This document shows, one piece after another, positions 11,823-20,811 of a stretch of DNA of 64,000 bases. The number at the start of each line of letters is the position of its first letter. The first letter of the stretch is position 1. Origin of the DNA: Lutimaribacter salitolerans (GTDB lineage Bacteria > Pseudomonadota > Alphaproteobacteria > Rhodobacterales > Rhodobacteraceae); NCBI RefSeq assembly GCF_042677865.1, contig NZ_JBHUDD010000156.1, forward strand, positions 8,750 to 72,749, read 5' to 3'. Made by a program: the position numbers and the translations under genes. The notes beneath the pieces were generated by a model. That model was not told the origin of the DNA, did not search any database, and was given only the letters and a program-made list of their open reading frames with translations.

Positions 11823-12749
11823 ATGGAAGAGACAGCGTCGCCCGGCGTGCTTGGCGCCCTTGCTGACGGGATCATCTGGTTCATCAGCAACATCTTCATG
11901 GCGTTCTACAACCTCGGCTATGCAATCACGCATCCGCAGCTCTGGCTGGACTGGTCCAACCCCGAGGCGGTGATGCGCGTCGTCTATTACGGTGGCTCGG
12001 TCGAGTTCTTCTTTGTGGCCTTCGTGACCATACTGGTGGTTTTCGGCATCGGCCTGTGGCGCAACAGCTTCATGTGGGGCTGTGTCAGGGTGCTGGAAGG
12101 CTTTGCCAACGCCACCGGGCGTCTGTTTGCCTGGGCGGGCCTCATCATGGTGCTGCAACAGGTCTTCATCGTCTTTGTGCAACGCATCTTTGCCAGCCCC
12201 GACATGGTGTTCGGCTTTGGGCTGGGCCTGCAGCGCGACATCAGCTGGTATGCCGAAGAGCTCAAGCTTTACAACGCCATGGTGGTCTCTCTTTGCGTGA
12301 CCTACACATTCGTGCAGGGCGGTCATGTCAGGGTCGACCTGATCTATGCGGGGGTGAAGTATCGCACCAAGAAGATCATCGACATGGTCGGCGCCGTGAT
12401 CTTCATGATGCCGATGGCGGTGATCACCTGGATGTACGGCTGGTACTTCCTGTGGCGGCACCTGATCACGCCGAAACCCTCGGCCAGTGAATCGCTGGAC
12501 CGGCTGATGATGAAATCGCGCGCGTTCCGGTGGAATGTCGAGACGATCAGCTTTTCGCCCAACGGCTTTGATGGCTATTTCCTGTTCAAGATCCTGCTGG
12601 TGGCCTTTGCGGGCATGGTGTTCGTCCACGCCGTTGCGGTCTTCATGCGGGCCTTCCTGCAATGGAAGGAAGGGCCGGAAAGCGAAACCAAATACCTCGA
12701 CCGCGATACGCTTGGCGAGGGCGAAGAAGCCTACGAAGGCACGCATTAA
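11823..12749 (+). CDS. TRAP transporter small permease subunit (DctQ family, long form)
   Basis: 308 aa, longer than the usual 160-200 aa of DctQ. Hydrophobic segments are visible at about 17-35, 58-80, 100-125, 155-175, 195-215 and 258-280, the core four belonging to the DctQ fold. AGGGAGG lies shortly before the ATG. It is the second gene of the binding protein-DctQ-DctM operon and links the binding protein to the large permease. The length agrees with the extended DctQ seen with large DctM partners in marine alphaproteobacteria. Confidence 0.88.
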   Translation: MEETASPGVLGALADGIIWFISNIFMAFYNLGYAITHPQLWLDWSNPEAVMRVVYYGGSVEFFFVAFVTILVVFGIGLWRNSFMWGCVRVLEGFANATGRLFAWAGLIMVLQQVFIVFVQRIFASPDMVFGFGLGLQRDISWYAEELKLYNAMVVSLCVTYTFVQGGHVRVDLIYAGVKYRTKKIIDMVGAVIFMMPMAVITWMYGWYFLWRHLITPKPSASESLDRLMMKSRAFRWNVETISFSPNGFDGYFLFKILLVAFAGMVFVHAVAVFMRAFLQWKEGPESETKYLDRDTLGEGEEAYEGTH

Positions 12750-12767
12750 CTCCAGGGGCAGTGACCA

Positions 12768-15122
12768 ATGTTATTCGGACTTGACGGCGTCGAGATCGGC
12801 CTGATCATCGTATTCATGTGTCTTTTCGGGGGCATCCTGTCGGGCTTTCCGGTGGCGTTTGCCATTGGCGGGGCCGGGGCCGTGTCCTTCGGGATCATTG
12901 CCGCACTCGACAGTTCGGGGCTGTTGATCCACCAGGCCATCGACCGATCCTCGGAGATGTACCGCGATCTGGTGTCCACCGGCGTGCGACCGGAATCGGT
13001 ATCCATCTTCCGATACCCGGACTTGCCGCGCGTGGGCGAACCCGTGTTCCCGCAAGGCTGGGAAACGGCGATGGACCGCAACCTGTCGTTCATCGTCAAC
13101 CGCATCAACGAGCGGGTTCTGGCGGGCCAGTCGATCGAGACCCTGCTGGCGGTTCTGATGTTCGTGCTGATGGGCATCACGCTGGAACGCTCAAAGATCG
13201 CCAATGACCTGCTGACCACGATGGCGCGCGTCTTTGGGCCGCTGCCCGGCGGTCTGGCCGTGTCGGTGGTGGTCGTGGGTGCGTTTCTTGCGGCCTCGAC
13301 CGGGATCGTGGGGGCCACGGTGGTCACCATGGGCCTGCTGTCGCTGCCAACCATGCTGCGCGCGGGCTACAGCCCGGAATTGTCGACCGGGGTCATCGCG
13401 GCCTCGGGCACGCTGGGGCAGATCATCCCGCCCTCGATCGTGATCGTTCTGCTGGGCACGCTGGCGGGCGATCTGTATTCCACCGCGCAGGAGCAGCGCG
13501 CGCAGCTTGCGGGCTGCGGTGACGCGCTGACCTATCTGGGCAAACCGGCGGTGGTGTCCGTGGGCACGCTGTTCCAGGCGGCGCTGCTGCCCGGCATCCT
13601 GCTGGCGTTCCTGTATGCCGCCTATGCCTTTGGCTATGCGCTGTTCAACCCGTCCAAGGCCCCTGCCGTGGAACTGGGCAGCACCAATGCCGAGGTGATC
13701 ACCCGCAACGAGTCGCTGACGTGGTTCGTGGGCGTGCCGATCGCCTTGATCGGCGGCGCGATCATGCTGGCCCAGGTCGGCGTGATCGGCAGCCAGAACT
13801 TGCAGGTGGACACGTTCACGGATGCAGGTCAGTCCGCCAGCCTGCGCACGAATGTCAGCCCGCAGTGCCAGGAGGCGATGATCGAGCTGCACGGGCAGGA
13901 GGCATGGGACGATGCCGTCGAAGAGCAGCGCGAGATCGACGCCGCAGGCGGCGTCTCGAGCAGCGAGCGGCTGAGCATCTTGCAGATCGCAGACCTGCGC
14001 GACGTCATGGTCTCAGACGCCGCGCCCATCGGCACCGGCATTTCGATCCTTGCCATCATGCTGGCGCTGATCCTGACCACGGCGCGCGGGGTTCTGCCCT
14101 CGGCCAACCAGCGGCCCATTGCCATCGGTCTGATCGGTGTGGGTCTGATGCTGCTGGTGGATGTCCTGTTCCTGACGCCGCTGACCAGCATGGGCGCAAC
14201 CTGGGTCATGATGGCCATTCCGGTGCTGATCGCCCTGTGGGGCTGCCGGGAGGCGGTGGGCCGACTGGCCCAGAACGAGCTGATCCGCGTGGTGTTCCCG
14301 CCGCTGGTTCTGATCGTGGCGGTGCTGGGGTCGATCCTTGGCGGCATCACCAACCCCACGCCCGCCGCAGCGCTGGGGGCGGCAGGGGCGATCATGCTGG
14401 CCGCCTATCGCAAGCTGCGTGATGACAACAAGTCGGGCAAGATCATCATCTGGTCGAACTTTGCGCTGGTCCTGATGATCCTTGTCGGCATCAACTTTGA
14501 TCTGCGGGTGGGGGGTGAAATCGTTGCGGCCGAAAACTGGGTTGCGTTCTTCGTGGCCTACGCCGCGTTCCTCTATGCCGCCTTCGGTCTGCTGTATGCC
14601 TGCTTTGTGCTCTATGCGGGCGGTATCCTGACTCCGGCGGTGCGCGAAACGGCCAAGGTGACCTCGATGGTGTTTGCCATCCTGATCGGGTCGCAACTGC
14701 TGAACCTTGTGGTCATCTCGTTCGGAGGCGAGCATTACATCCAGCAGTTCCTGCAAAGCTTTGACAACGAGTTCAAGGTTTTCCTGATCGTGATGCTGGT
14801 GCTGTTCATCCTGGGCTTCGTGCTCGATTTCCTTGAGATCATCTATATCGTGGTGCCCATCGTGGGCCCGGTGATCTATGGCGGCACGTTCGATCCGTCC
14901 TGGGTGACGATCATGATCGCGGTGAACCTGCAGACCAGTTTCCTGACGCCGCCATTCGGCTTTGCGCTGTTCTATCTGCGCGGGGTAGCCCCCAGGGAGG
15001 TGACGACAGGCCACATCTATCGCGGCGTGCTGCCCTTTGTGCTGATCCAGGTGATCGGGCTGGCGATCCTGTGGTTCTTCCCAGGAATCGTGACCATCGT
15101 GCCCGATCTGCTGGGCGGGTGA
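12768..15122 (+). CDS. TRAP transporter large permease subunit (DctM family, very long form)
   Basis: 784 aa against about 430 for standard DctM. The N-terminal part (about 1-260) and the C-terminal part (about 590-784) carry the typical DctM hairpins and membrane segments (for example GGILSGFPVAFAIGGAGAVS and LQTSFLTPPFGFALFYLRGV). Between them lies an extra region with a hydrophilic stretch (about 345-415) and additional membrane helices. Transports the substrate caught by the protein at 10619-11704 with cation symport. It starts 18 bases after the DctQ stop. The operon ends at a strong terminator at 15149-15184. Confidence 0.92.
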   Translation: MLFGLDGVEIGLIIVFMCLFGGILSGFPVAFAIGGAGAVSFGIIAALDSSGLLIHQAIDRSSEMYRDLVSTGVRPESVSIFRYPDLPRVGEPVFPQGWETAMDRNLSFIVNRINERVLAGQSIETLLAVLMFVLMGITLERSKIANDLLTTMARVFGPLPGGLAVSVVVVGAFLAASTGIVGATVVTMGLLSLPTMLRAGYSPELSTGVIAASGTLGQIIPPSIVIVLLGTLAGDLYSTAQEQRAQLAGCGDALTYLGKPAVVSVGTLFQAALLPGILLAFLYAAYAFGYALFNPSKAPAVELGSTNAEVITRNESLTWFVGVPIALIGGAIMLAQVGVIGSQNLQVDTFTDAGQSASLRTNVSPQCQEAMIELHGQEAWDDAVEEQREIDAAGGVSSSERLSILQIADLRDVMVSDAAPIGTGISILAIMLALILTTARGVLPSANQRPIAIGLIGVGLMLLVDVLFLTPLTSMGATWVMMAIPVLIALWGCREAVGRLAQNELIRVVFPPLVLIVAVLGSILGGITNPTPAAALGAAGAIMLAAYRKLRDDNKSGKIIIWSNFALVLMILVGINFDLRVGGEIVAAENWVAFFVAYAAFLYAAFGLLYACFVLYAGGILTPAVRETAKVTSMVFAILIGSQLLNLVVISFGGEHYIQQFLQSFDNEFKVFLIVMLVLFILGFVLDFLEIIYIVVPIVGPVIYGGTFDPSWVTIMIAVNLQTSFLTPPFGFALFYLRGVAPREVTTGHIYRGVLPFVLIQVIGLAILWFFPGIVTIVPDLLGG

Positions 15123-15148
15123 CCGGGGTCTGACGGACGGAATGAGAA

Positions 15149-15184
15149 ACGCGGCGGTCCTTCGGGGCCGCCGCGTCTGGTTTT
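15149..15184 (+). terminator. intrinsic terminator of the TRAP operon
   Basis: ACGCGGCGG (15149-15157) and CCGCCGCGT (15168-15176) form a 9-bp GC-rich stem with a 10-base loop containing TTCG, followed by CTGGTTTT. A second small hairpin, TTTTGCC-CAAT-GGCAAAA (15181-15198), follows at once and could serve the convergent gene at 15235-16056. Confidence 0.8.
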
Positions 15185-15234
15185 GCCCAATGGCAAAATG
15201 CCGTAGGCAGAATTGCAAGGCAGGATAGGGGGCG

Positions 15235-16056
15235 TCAGCCCTTGGCGGGGCGCGCGCCGGGCAGCGAGATGTTGGCCACCTGCTCGGCGATCGGGTCGGT
15301 ATTCAGCGGATGCAGTTCCGACGAGTAATCCGCCGGGTTGCGCATCTTTTCCCACCGATTGCCGGAATAGAGCTCAAGCCCGCTGAACTTGGCCTTGTAG
15401 CCCATCTTGGGGCTGTCGGGCACCCAGTAGCCCAGATAGACAAAGGGCAGGCCCGCCTCGCGCGCGATCTCGATATGATCGAGGATGATATAGGTGCCCA
15501 GCGACGCCTGCGGCCGGCCCGGTTCGTAGAACGAATAGACCAGGCTGACCCCGTCATCCAGGATGTCGGTCAGGCACACGGCTGTCAGAGCGTCGGTTTC
15601 GCGGTCGGTGTATTCCACGATGCGCGTGCGGATCGAGGTTTCCTCGATCATCGCGGCAAATTCGAACACGTCCATGTCGGCCATCCCGCCATCGGCGTGC
15701 CGGCTGTCAAGGTAACGCCGGAACAGGGCATACTGATCCTCGGTCGCCCAGGGCGACGTGGCCTTGCGCGTCAGCGCCGCATTGCGGCGGGTGGTGCGTT
15801 TCTGGCTTTTGGAGGGGGCGAAATCGGCCACGCGGATGCGCGCCGACATGCAGGCCGCGCAATCGGCGCAGGACGGGCGGTACAGCACGTTCTGCGAACG
15901 GCGGAACCCCTGCTTGGACAGGGTGTCGTTCAGCCGCTCGGCCCCGTCGCCCTGAAGCGCGGTGAACAGCTTGCGCTCCATCCGGTTGGCCAGATAGGGG
16001 CAGGGCTGTGGGGCCGTCACGTAAAACTGTGGCGCGATAGGTAATGTGTGCCGCAT
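15235..16056 (-). CDS. bpt: aspartate/glutamate leucyltransferase (N-end rule, Bpt)
   Basis: 273 aa from the ATG at 16056 (MRHTLPIAPQFYVTA), the conserved start of the family; upstream codons lack homology. Bacterial Bpt adds leucine from Leu-tRNA to proteins with N-terminal Asp or Glu, marking them for ClpS/ClpAP degradation. N-terminal region has PCPYL and the CADCAACM cysteine cluster typical of ATE/Bpt enzymes. The C-terminal part has the acyltransferase-like signature LGYWVPDSPKMGYKAKF. Older annotation calls this family arginyl-tRNA-protein transferase; the bacterial clade uses leucine. Monocistronic by spacing. Confidence 0.92.
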   Translation of the reverse strand: MRHTLPIAPQFYVTAPQPCPYLANRMERKLFTALQGDGAERLNDTLSKQGFRRSQNVLYRPSCADCAACMSARIRVADFAPSKSQKRTTRRNAALTRKATSPWATEDQYALFRRYLDSRHADGGMADMDVFEFAAMIEETSIRTRIVEYTDRETDALTAVCLTDILDDGVSLVYSFYEPGRPQASLGTYIILDHIEIAREAGLPFVYLGYWVPDSPKMGYKAKFSGLELYSGNRWEKMRNPADYSSELHPLNTDPIAEQVANISLPGARPAKG

Positions 16057-16133
16057 GTGTACCGTCGTTGAGTGGATTTGTCCCGAGACTAGCCCACACA
16101 AACCCCTACGCCAAGGGGGTAGAGCGCCCTTGG

Positions 16134-16577
16134 TTAGCGTTGCGCGCTGCGGTTCAGCGCCACGGTGCCCAGCACCAGATCGCTCAGGCCCTGGCCACGC
16201 TCGCTGGTCAGCATCATCACGATGGATGCGGCCTGCACGATGAACGTGCCCATCGACAGGGTATAGCCCAGCGTGTGCAGGCAGGCGGTGACGAAGTCAA
16301 AGCGTGTGCCCTGGGTGGTGCGGAATTCGATTGCCATCAGGCGCATCCCCCAGGTGGCCGAGCCGTTGCTGAGGGTGATCACCCGGTAGGCAAAGCCCAC
16401 CACCAGCATCAGGAAGGGGAAAAACAACAACCCCGTGAAGGCTGTGAACGGCAGGATGACAAGGCAGATGCCGATGATCAGGACCGTATCCACCACAAAG
16501 GCCAGCAGGCGCTTTGTGGGCACATCGGCGTAGAACTCGGGCTGTAGCTGCGGATCGGGCAGGGCGGTCAGGGTCAT
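16134..16577 (-). CDS. RDD-family membrane protein
   Basis: 147 aa with three to four hydrophobic segments (about 25-48, 52-72, 105-130). The RDD-type signature is partly visible: TKRLLAFVVDTVLIIG near residue 22, with an Arg and Asp placed as in RDD proteins. Family members are inner-membrane proteins of mostly unknown role, some linked to cation exchange. GAGGGACCGCA precedes the ATG. It lies between bpt and a DUF2852-type gene on the same strand, 66 bases from the latter, so co-transcription from the upstream operator-controlled promoter is possible. Confidence 0.78.
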   Translation of the reverse strand: MTLTALPDPQLQPEFYADVPTKRLLAFVVDTVLIIGICLVILPFTAFTGLLFFPFLMLVVGFAYRVITLSNGSATWGMRLMAIEFRTTQGTRFDFVTACLHTLGYTLSMGTFIVQAASIVMMLTSERGQGLSDLVLGTVALNRSAQR

Positions 16578-16643
16578 TGCGGTCCCTCGGGTCAGGGGTG
16601 ACGCAGCCCGCCGGGCGGGCGGGCTGCACTGGCGGTGCGTGGC

Positions 16644-17069
16644 TCAGGCGTCGTCGCCTTCGGTCGCGCTGGTGCGCTTGGCGCGGTCGTCCATGAACTG
16701 GTCGAACTCGGCCTTGTCCTTGGCATCGCGCAGACGCTCCAGGAAGGCTTCGAACTGCTCCTGCTCTTCTTCCAGGCGCTTCAGCGTGTCAGCCTTGTAG
16801 GCGTCAAAGGCGCTGTTGCCACTGGTTTTCATGGCGCCATAGGCGTGACGGGCCATCGGGCTGCGGGTGGAACAGGATTTCGAAAACATGCGTTTACTCC
16901 AGATCATGTAGGCCAGAAGGGCAAGCCCGATGGGCCAGAAAAAGATGAAGCCGAGGACCATGGCGGCGATCCATGCGCCTTTGCCACGGGCGTCAAGCCA
17001 GCTTTCGGCGCGCGACAGCCAACCGGCAGAGCGGGCTGTGGCGTCTTGGAAGGTTGCGGCGGGGGTCAT
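16644..17069 (-). CDS. DUF2852-type single-membrane-pass protein
   Basis: 141 aa from the ATG at 17069, with CGGAGAG 8 bases upstream. Residues about 33-60 form a Trp-rich membrane segment (GAWIAAMVLGFIFFWPIGLA). It is followed by a C-terminal coiled-coil rich in Glu, Lys and Arg (LKRLEEEQEQFEAFLERLRD). This matches the DUF2852 family of alphaproteobacteria, function unknown. The promoter region carries two copies of a 19-base dyad ATGTGAA-N5-TTYACAT (17092-17110 and 17151-17169), so it is probably tightly regulated. Possibly a stress or envelope protein; that is inference. Confidence 0.75.
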   Translation of the reverse strand: MTPAATFQDATARSAGWLSRAESWLDARGKGAWIAAMVLGFIFFWPIGLALLAYMIWSKRMFSKSCSTRSPMARHAYGAMKTSGNSAFDAYKADTLKRLEEEQEQFEAFLERLRDAKDKAEFDQFMDDRAKRTSATEGDDA

Positions 17070-17091
17070 GTCTGTCTCTCCGTTGGTTGTG

Positions 17092-17110
17092 ATGTGAATG
17101 TCTTTCACAT
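17092..17110. promoter_or_regulatory. operator dyad 1, ATGTGAA-N5-TTCACAT
   Basis: A perfect 7-bp inverted repeat with a 5-base centre, 23 bases upstream of the DUF2852 gene start codon. A second copy with one change lies 59 bases further upstream. The TGTGA-N7-TCACA spacing is one base wider than the CRP consensus, so a CRP/FNR protein is not the obvious owner. Regulator unknown. Confidence 0.6.
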
Positions 17111-17150
17111 TACACAAGGTGGGAAGAAGGGAAGGGGTTTGCAAGGGTTT

Positions 17151-17169
17151 ATGTGAACGATTTTTACAT
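17151..17169. promoter_or_regulatory. operator dyad 2, ATGTGAA-N5-TTTACAT
   Basis: The second copy of the dyad, with the same arm length and centre length as the one at 17092-17110 and a single C to T change. Its last base falls on the stop codon of ybaK. Two copies about 5.6 helical turns apart suggest cooperative binding or looping by a dimeric regulator acting on the DUF2852 promoter. Confidence 0.6.
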
Positions 17170-17645
17170 TATGGGGTTTGCACTTTGAATTCAGCGACTT
17201 GCGCTCCGCTGAGCTGTACCAGATCGGCGGATTTCAGGGCAAAGACATGGCGCGGAGTGCCTGCGGCGGCCCAGATTTCCGCGAAATCCATCAGACGGGG
17301 ATCGGCCCAGGCGCGGATCGGGTTCAGATGCCCGACCGGGCTGACCCCGCCGATGGCAAAGCCCGTTTGCGCGCGCACGGCGGCGGCATCGGCGCGGTCC
17401 AGCGGCTCGCCCGCCAGTGCGGATGCCTTGGCCGCATCGACCTGATTGCCGCCCGCGGTCAGGAACAGCAGGCACTGGCCGCTGTCATGGCCCTGAAAGA
17501 TGATCGACTTGACGATCTGATCGAGTGCGCAGCCCACGGCATCCGCTGCCTCCTGCGCGGTGCGTGCGCCGTCGGTTTCGCGGATTTCGGTGGTGATCCC
17601 GGCCTCGTCCAGCGCGCGGCGCACGCGCGCCATGCTTTTGCTCAT
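17169..17645 (-). CDS. ybaK: YbaK/EbsC-type aminoacyl-tRNA deacylase
   Basis: 158 aa. YbaK-like editing domain: conserved Lys in DQIVKSIIFQGHDSGQ and the later GGVSPVGHL. Family members hydrolyse mischarged aminoacyl-tRNAs such as Cys-tRNA-Pro. Start chosen at 17645 (MSKSMARVRRAL), with AGGGA about 9 bases before it; an apparent far longer reading frame continues upstream only because it runs antisense to glnE. Divergent from glnE with about 100 bases between. Cytoplasmic. Exact substrate (Cys-, Ala- or Pro-tRNA) is not predictable. Confidence 0.88.
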   Translation of the reverse strand: MSKSMARVRRALDEAGITTEIRETDGARTAQEAADAVGCALDQIVKSIIFQGHDSGQCLLFLTAGGNQVDAAKASALAGEPLDRADAAAVRAQTGFAIGGVSPVGHLNPIRAWADPRLMDFAEIWAAAGTPRHVFALKSADLVQLSGAQVAEFKVQTP

Positions 17646-17747
17646 GATGGGTGTCCCTGTCCTGCCTCGCGTGTTTGTGCCCAAAACAAGGGCGCTTCGC
17701 AATCGCCGTCTCTTGCATGTAACGTCCATGCGTGCCCATTTGCAGGC

Positions 17748-20531
17748 ATGACACTGGTATCGCGCATCACCCGCCTGCCCATTCCCTATGACCCCGACCG
17801 GGGCGCCGAGGCACGCGCCGCCGTGCCCGCGCTGGAGGGCGATCTGGCAAAGCTGGTCGAAGGGGCGGGGGGCTGTTCGCCCTATCTCAAATCCCTGATC
17901 GAGAAAGAGGCGGCGTGGCTGCCATCCGCGCTGGACGACCCCGAGAGCGCGCTGGAGGCGGTGTTTGCCGATGTGGATGCCGCCGCGCCAGATGTCCTGC
18001 CAACCGTGCTGCGGCAGGCCAAGCGGCGGGTGGCGCTGCTGACGGCGCTGGCCGATCTGGCAGGGGTCTGGCCGCTGATGCAGGTCACCGGCGCGCTGAC
18101 GCGGCTGGCCGATCTGGCCACCCATGCGGCGATGCGGGCCTGCGTGGGGGCCGAGATCAGGCGCGGCAAGCTGCCCGGCGCCACGCAGGACGATATCGAG
18201 ACCGCAGGCGGCATGGTGGCGATCGCCATGGGCAAGATGGGGGCGGGCGAGCTGAACTACAGCTCGGATATCGACATGATCTGCCTGTTCGACGAAACCC
18301 GTTTCGATCAGGACGACTGGCACGAGGCGCGCACCAGTTTCGTGCGTGCCACCCGCAAGATGACCGCGATGCTGAGCGACATGACCGCCGATGGCTATGT
18401 CTTTCGCACCGACCTGCGGCTGCGCCCCGATCCGGCGGTCACGCCTGTCTGCATGGCGATGGCGGCGGCGGAAACCTATTACGAAAGCCTTGGCCGCACA
18501 TGGGAGAGGGCCGCCTATATCAAGGCGCGCGCCTGTGCCGGGGACATCGCGGCGGGCGAGGGGTTTCTCAAGACCCTGACGCCTTTCGTGTTCCGCAAGC
18601 ATCTGGATTTCGCCGCGATTCAGGATGCCCATGACATGCGGCTGGCGATCCGGGAACACAAGGGACTGGGTGGGCCGATCACCCTGCCGCGCCACAACAT
18701 GAAGCTGGGGCGCGGTGGAATCCGCGAGATCGAATTCTTCACCCAGACGCGGCAGTTGATCGCCGGCGGGCGCGACCCCGAATTGCGGGTGCGCGGCACG
18801 CTGGACGGTCTGCGCGTGCTGGCCGACAAGGGCTGGGTGCCGGAGGATGCGGCTGAAATCCTGGCCGATCACTACGTCGCCCACCGCGAGGTCGAACATC
18901 GTTTGCAGATGGTGGGCGATGCCCAAACTCATGACCTGCCGGGATCCGAGGACGGGTTCGCGCGGCTGGCCTGCTTCATGGGCCGCGATCTGTCCGAGGT
19001 GAAGGCCGATCTGCACCGCCGCCTGACCGAGGTGCACGATCTGACCGAAAGCTTCTTTGCACCCGATGACAGCGGGCCGCCGCTTCCTGACGCCCACGGG
19101 TTCAACACCGAGATCATCGACCGCTGGAAAAGCTATCCCGCGCTGCGCTCTGCCCGCGCGGTCGAGATCTTCGAGCGGTTGAAGCCCGATCTGCTGGACC
19201 GTCTGGGCCGCACCGCCAAGCCCGACGAGGCGATACTGGCGCTGGACGGGTTTCTGGCCGGCTTGCCCGCCGGTGTGCAGCTGTTTTCGCTGTTCGAGGC
19301 CAATCCGCAACTGATCGACCTGCTGGTGGATATCGTCGGCACCGCGCCTGCGCTGGCGGCGCATCTGTCGCGCAATTCGGGCGTGTTCGACGCGGTGATC
19401 GGGGGGGATTTCTTTTCCGAATGGCCGGGCATGGCGGCGCTGCGCGACGAATTGGCAGAGCATGTGGCGCAAGAGGCCGATTACGAACGCAAGCTGGATG
19501 CCGCCCGCCGTTGGGCCAAGGAGTGGCATTTCCGCGTGGGCGTGCATCACCTGCGCGGGCTGATCTGTGCCACGCGCGCAGGCGCGCAATATGCCGATCT
19601 GGCCGAGGCCTGCCTGTCGGCCCTTTATCCCGTGGTGGTGGCGCAATTCGCGCTGAAACACGGGGACCCGCCTGGGCGCGGGGCGGCAGTGCTGGGCATG
19701 GGATCGCTGGGGGCGGCGCGGCTGAATGCGGCGTCGGATCTGGACCTGATCGTGATCTATGACGCGGCAGGGGTCGAGGCGTCTGACGGGCGCCGGTCGC
19801 TGCCTGCCCGCACCTATTACGCGCGGATGACGCAGGCGATGGTCACGGCGGTGACCGCGCTGATGGCCGAGGGGCGGCTCTATGAGGTCGACATGCGCCT
19901 GCGTCCCAGTGGCACGCAGGGACCGGTGGCGACATCGCTGGCCAGTTTCGAGACGTATCAGAAGGAAGAGGCCTGGGTGTGGGAGCATCTGGCGCTGACC
20001 CGCGCGCGGGCGGTGGCGGGCGATGCGGATGTGGCGGCTGATGTCGAGGCGGTGCGCTGTGCCGTCCTGACAGCCTCGCAGGATCGCGCCAAGGTGCTGA
20101 AAGAGGTGGCCGAGATGCGCGCGCGCGTGGCCGCCGCCAAGCCCCAGCAGGGGCCATGGGATGCCAAGCTGGGGCCGGGCCGGTTGCAGGATGTGGAACT
20201 GGTCGCGCAGGCGGCCAGCCTGCTGGGCGGTGGCACCGATCGCAGCATCGAGGCCGGGCTGGACCACGCCGTGCGCATCGGATGGCTGGAAAGCGACGCG
20301 GCGCAGGCGCTGGATGCCGCGCACGGGCTGTGCTGGCAGGTGCAGGCCGTGTCAAGGTTGCTGAGCGACAAGCCCTTTGATCCGGACCGCACCGGCGAGG
20401 GCGGCTGCGCGATGATGCTGCGCGAAACCGGGTGCGACGATCTGACAACGCTGGGGCGTCATCTGAACGATAGCTGCGCGCGCGCCGGTCAGGTGATCGA
20501 CGCCGCGCTGAAGCCGGAGGCAGGCGGGTGA
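17748..20531 (+). CDS. glnE: bifunctional glutamine synthetase adenylyltransferase/deadenylase
   Basis: 927 aa from the ATG at 17748 (MTLVSRITRLPIP). GlnE attaches or removes AMP on glutamine synthetase according to PII state, setting nitrogen assimilation. Two nucleotidyltransferase domains are visible: the N-terminal deadenylase with GKMGAGELNYSSDIDM near residue 162 and the C-terminal adenylylase with GMGSLGAARLNAASDLDLI near 650. Each has the Gly and paired Asp residues of the polymerase-beta fold. A central helical linker binds PII. Near the usual length of about 950. The 1,051-aa frame antisense to it is a codon-bias artefact. Overlaps the next small gene by 4 bases. Confidence 0.95.
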   Translation: MTLVSRITRLPIPYDPDRGAEARAAVPALEGDLAKLVEGAGGCSPYLKSLIEKEAAWLPSALDDPESALEAVFADVDAAAPDVLPTVLRQAKRRVALLTALADLAGVWPLMQVTGALTRLADLATHAAMRACVGAEIRRGKLPGATQDDIETAGGMVAIAMGKMGAGELNYSSDIDMICLFDETRFDQDDWHEARTSFVRATRKMTAMLSDMTADGYVFRTDLRLRPDPAVTPVCMAMAAAETYYESLGRTWERAAYIKARACAGDIAAGEGFLKTLTPFVFRKHLDFAAIQDAHDMRLAIREHKGLGGPITLPRHNMKLGRGGIREIEFFTQTRQLIAGGRDPELRVRGTLDGLRVLADKGWVPEDAAEILADHYVAHREVEHRLQMVGDAQTHDLPGSEDGFARLACFMGRDLSEVKADLHRRLTEVHDLTESFFAPDDSGPPLPDAHGFNTEIIDRWKSYPALRSARAVEIFERLKPDLLDRLGRTAKPDEAILALDGFLAGLPAGVQLFSLFEANPQLIDLLVDIVGTAPALAAHLSRNSGVFDAVIGGDFFSEWPGMAALRDELAEHVAQEADYERKLDAARRWAKEWHFRVGVHHLRGLICATRAGAQYADLAEACLSALYPVVVAQFALKHGDPPGRGAAVLGMGSLGAARLNAASDLDLIVIYDAAGVEASDGRRSLPARTYYARMTQAMVTAVTALMAEGRLYEVDMRLRPSGTQGPVATSLASFETYQKEEAWVWEHLALTRARAVAGDADVAADVEAVRCAVLTASQDRAKVLKEVAEMRARVAAAKPQQGPWDAKLGPGRLQDVELVAQAASLLGGGTDRSIEAGLDHAVRIGWLESDAAQALDAAHGLCWQVQAVSRLLSDKPFDPDRTGEGGCAMMLRETGCDDLTTLGRHLNDSCARAGQVIDAALKPEAGG

Positions 20532-20800
20532 AAAAGGGCGATGCGCTGGACCCCAAGGGGCTGATCTATGAATCCTACCGGATCGACGGCATCAGCGCGT
20601 CCGAATGCCGGACGATCTTTCTGGACTGGGCGTTGAGCCTGCCCGAGGGGCAGGACAGCCGCGACGCGATCCTGCGCCTGATTGACCGCTATGGCGGGGA
20701 TGCGCCCGACCACCCGATGACGCAGGTGATGCGCGAAGGGCTGGAGCAGATGGACCGCCCGCGCAGGCGCGGTGGCTGGAGGTCACGCCCGCGCGACTGA
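20528..20800 (+). CDS. conserved small protein translationally coupled to glnE
   Basis: 90 aa. Its GTG start lies within the last codons of glnE (4-base GTGA overlap), so ribosomes can pass from one to the other. The sequence is soluble and mixed alpha helical (GISASECRTIFLDWALSLPE, DAILRLIDRYGG) with a basic C-terminal tail (DRPRRRGGWRSRPRD). I recall similar short proteins beside glnE in other Rhodobacteraceae but know no function. Coupling suggests a role in nitrogen control or simply shared expression. Confidence 0.7.
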   Translation: MKKGDALDPKGLIYESYRIDGISASECRTIFLDWALSLPEGQDSRDAILRLIDRYGGDAPDHPMTQVMREGLEQMDRPRRRGGWRSRPRD

Positions 20801-20811
20801 TCCCAAGGAGA

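Noticed and set aside
17169..20324. 1,051-aa open frame antisense to glnE
   Set aside because: GC-rich codon bias opens the antisense frame. The sequence is Arg/His/Gln-rich with no domain; only its last 158 codons are real and belong to ybaK, which has its own start and ribosome site at 17645.
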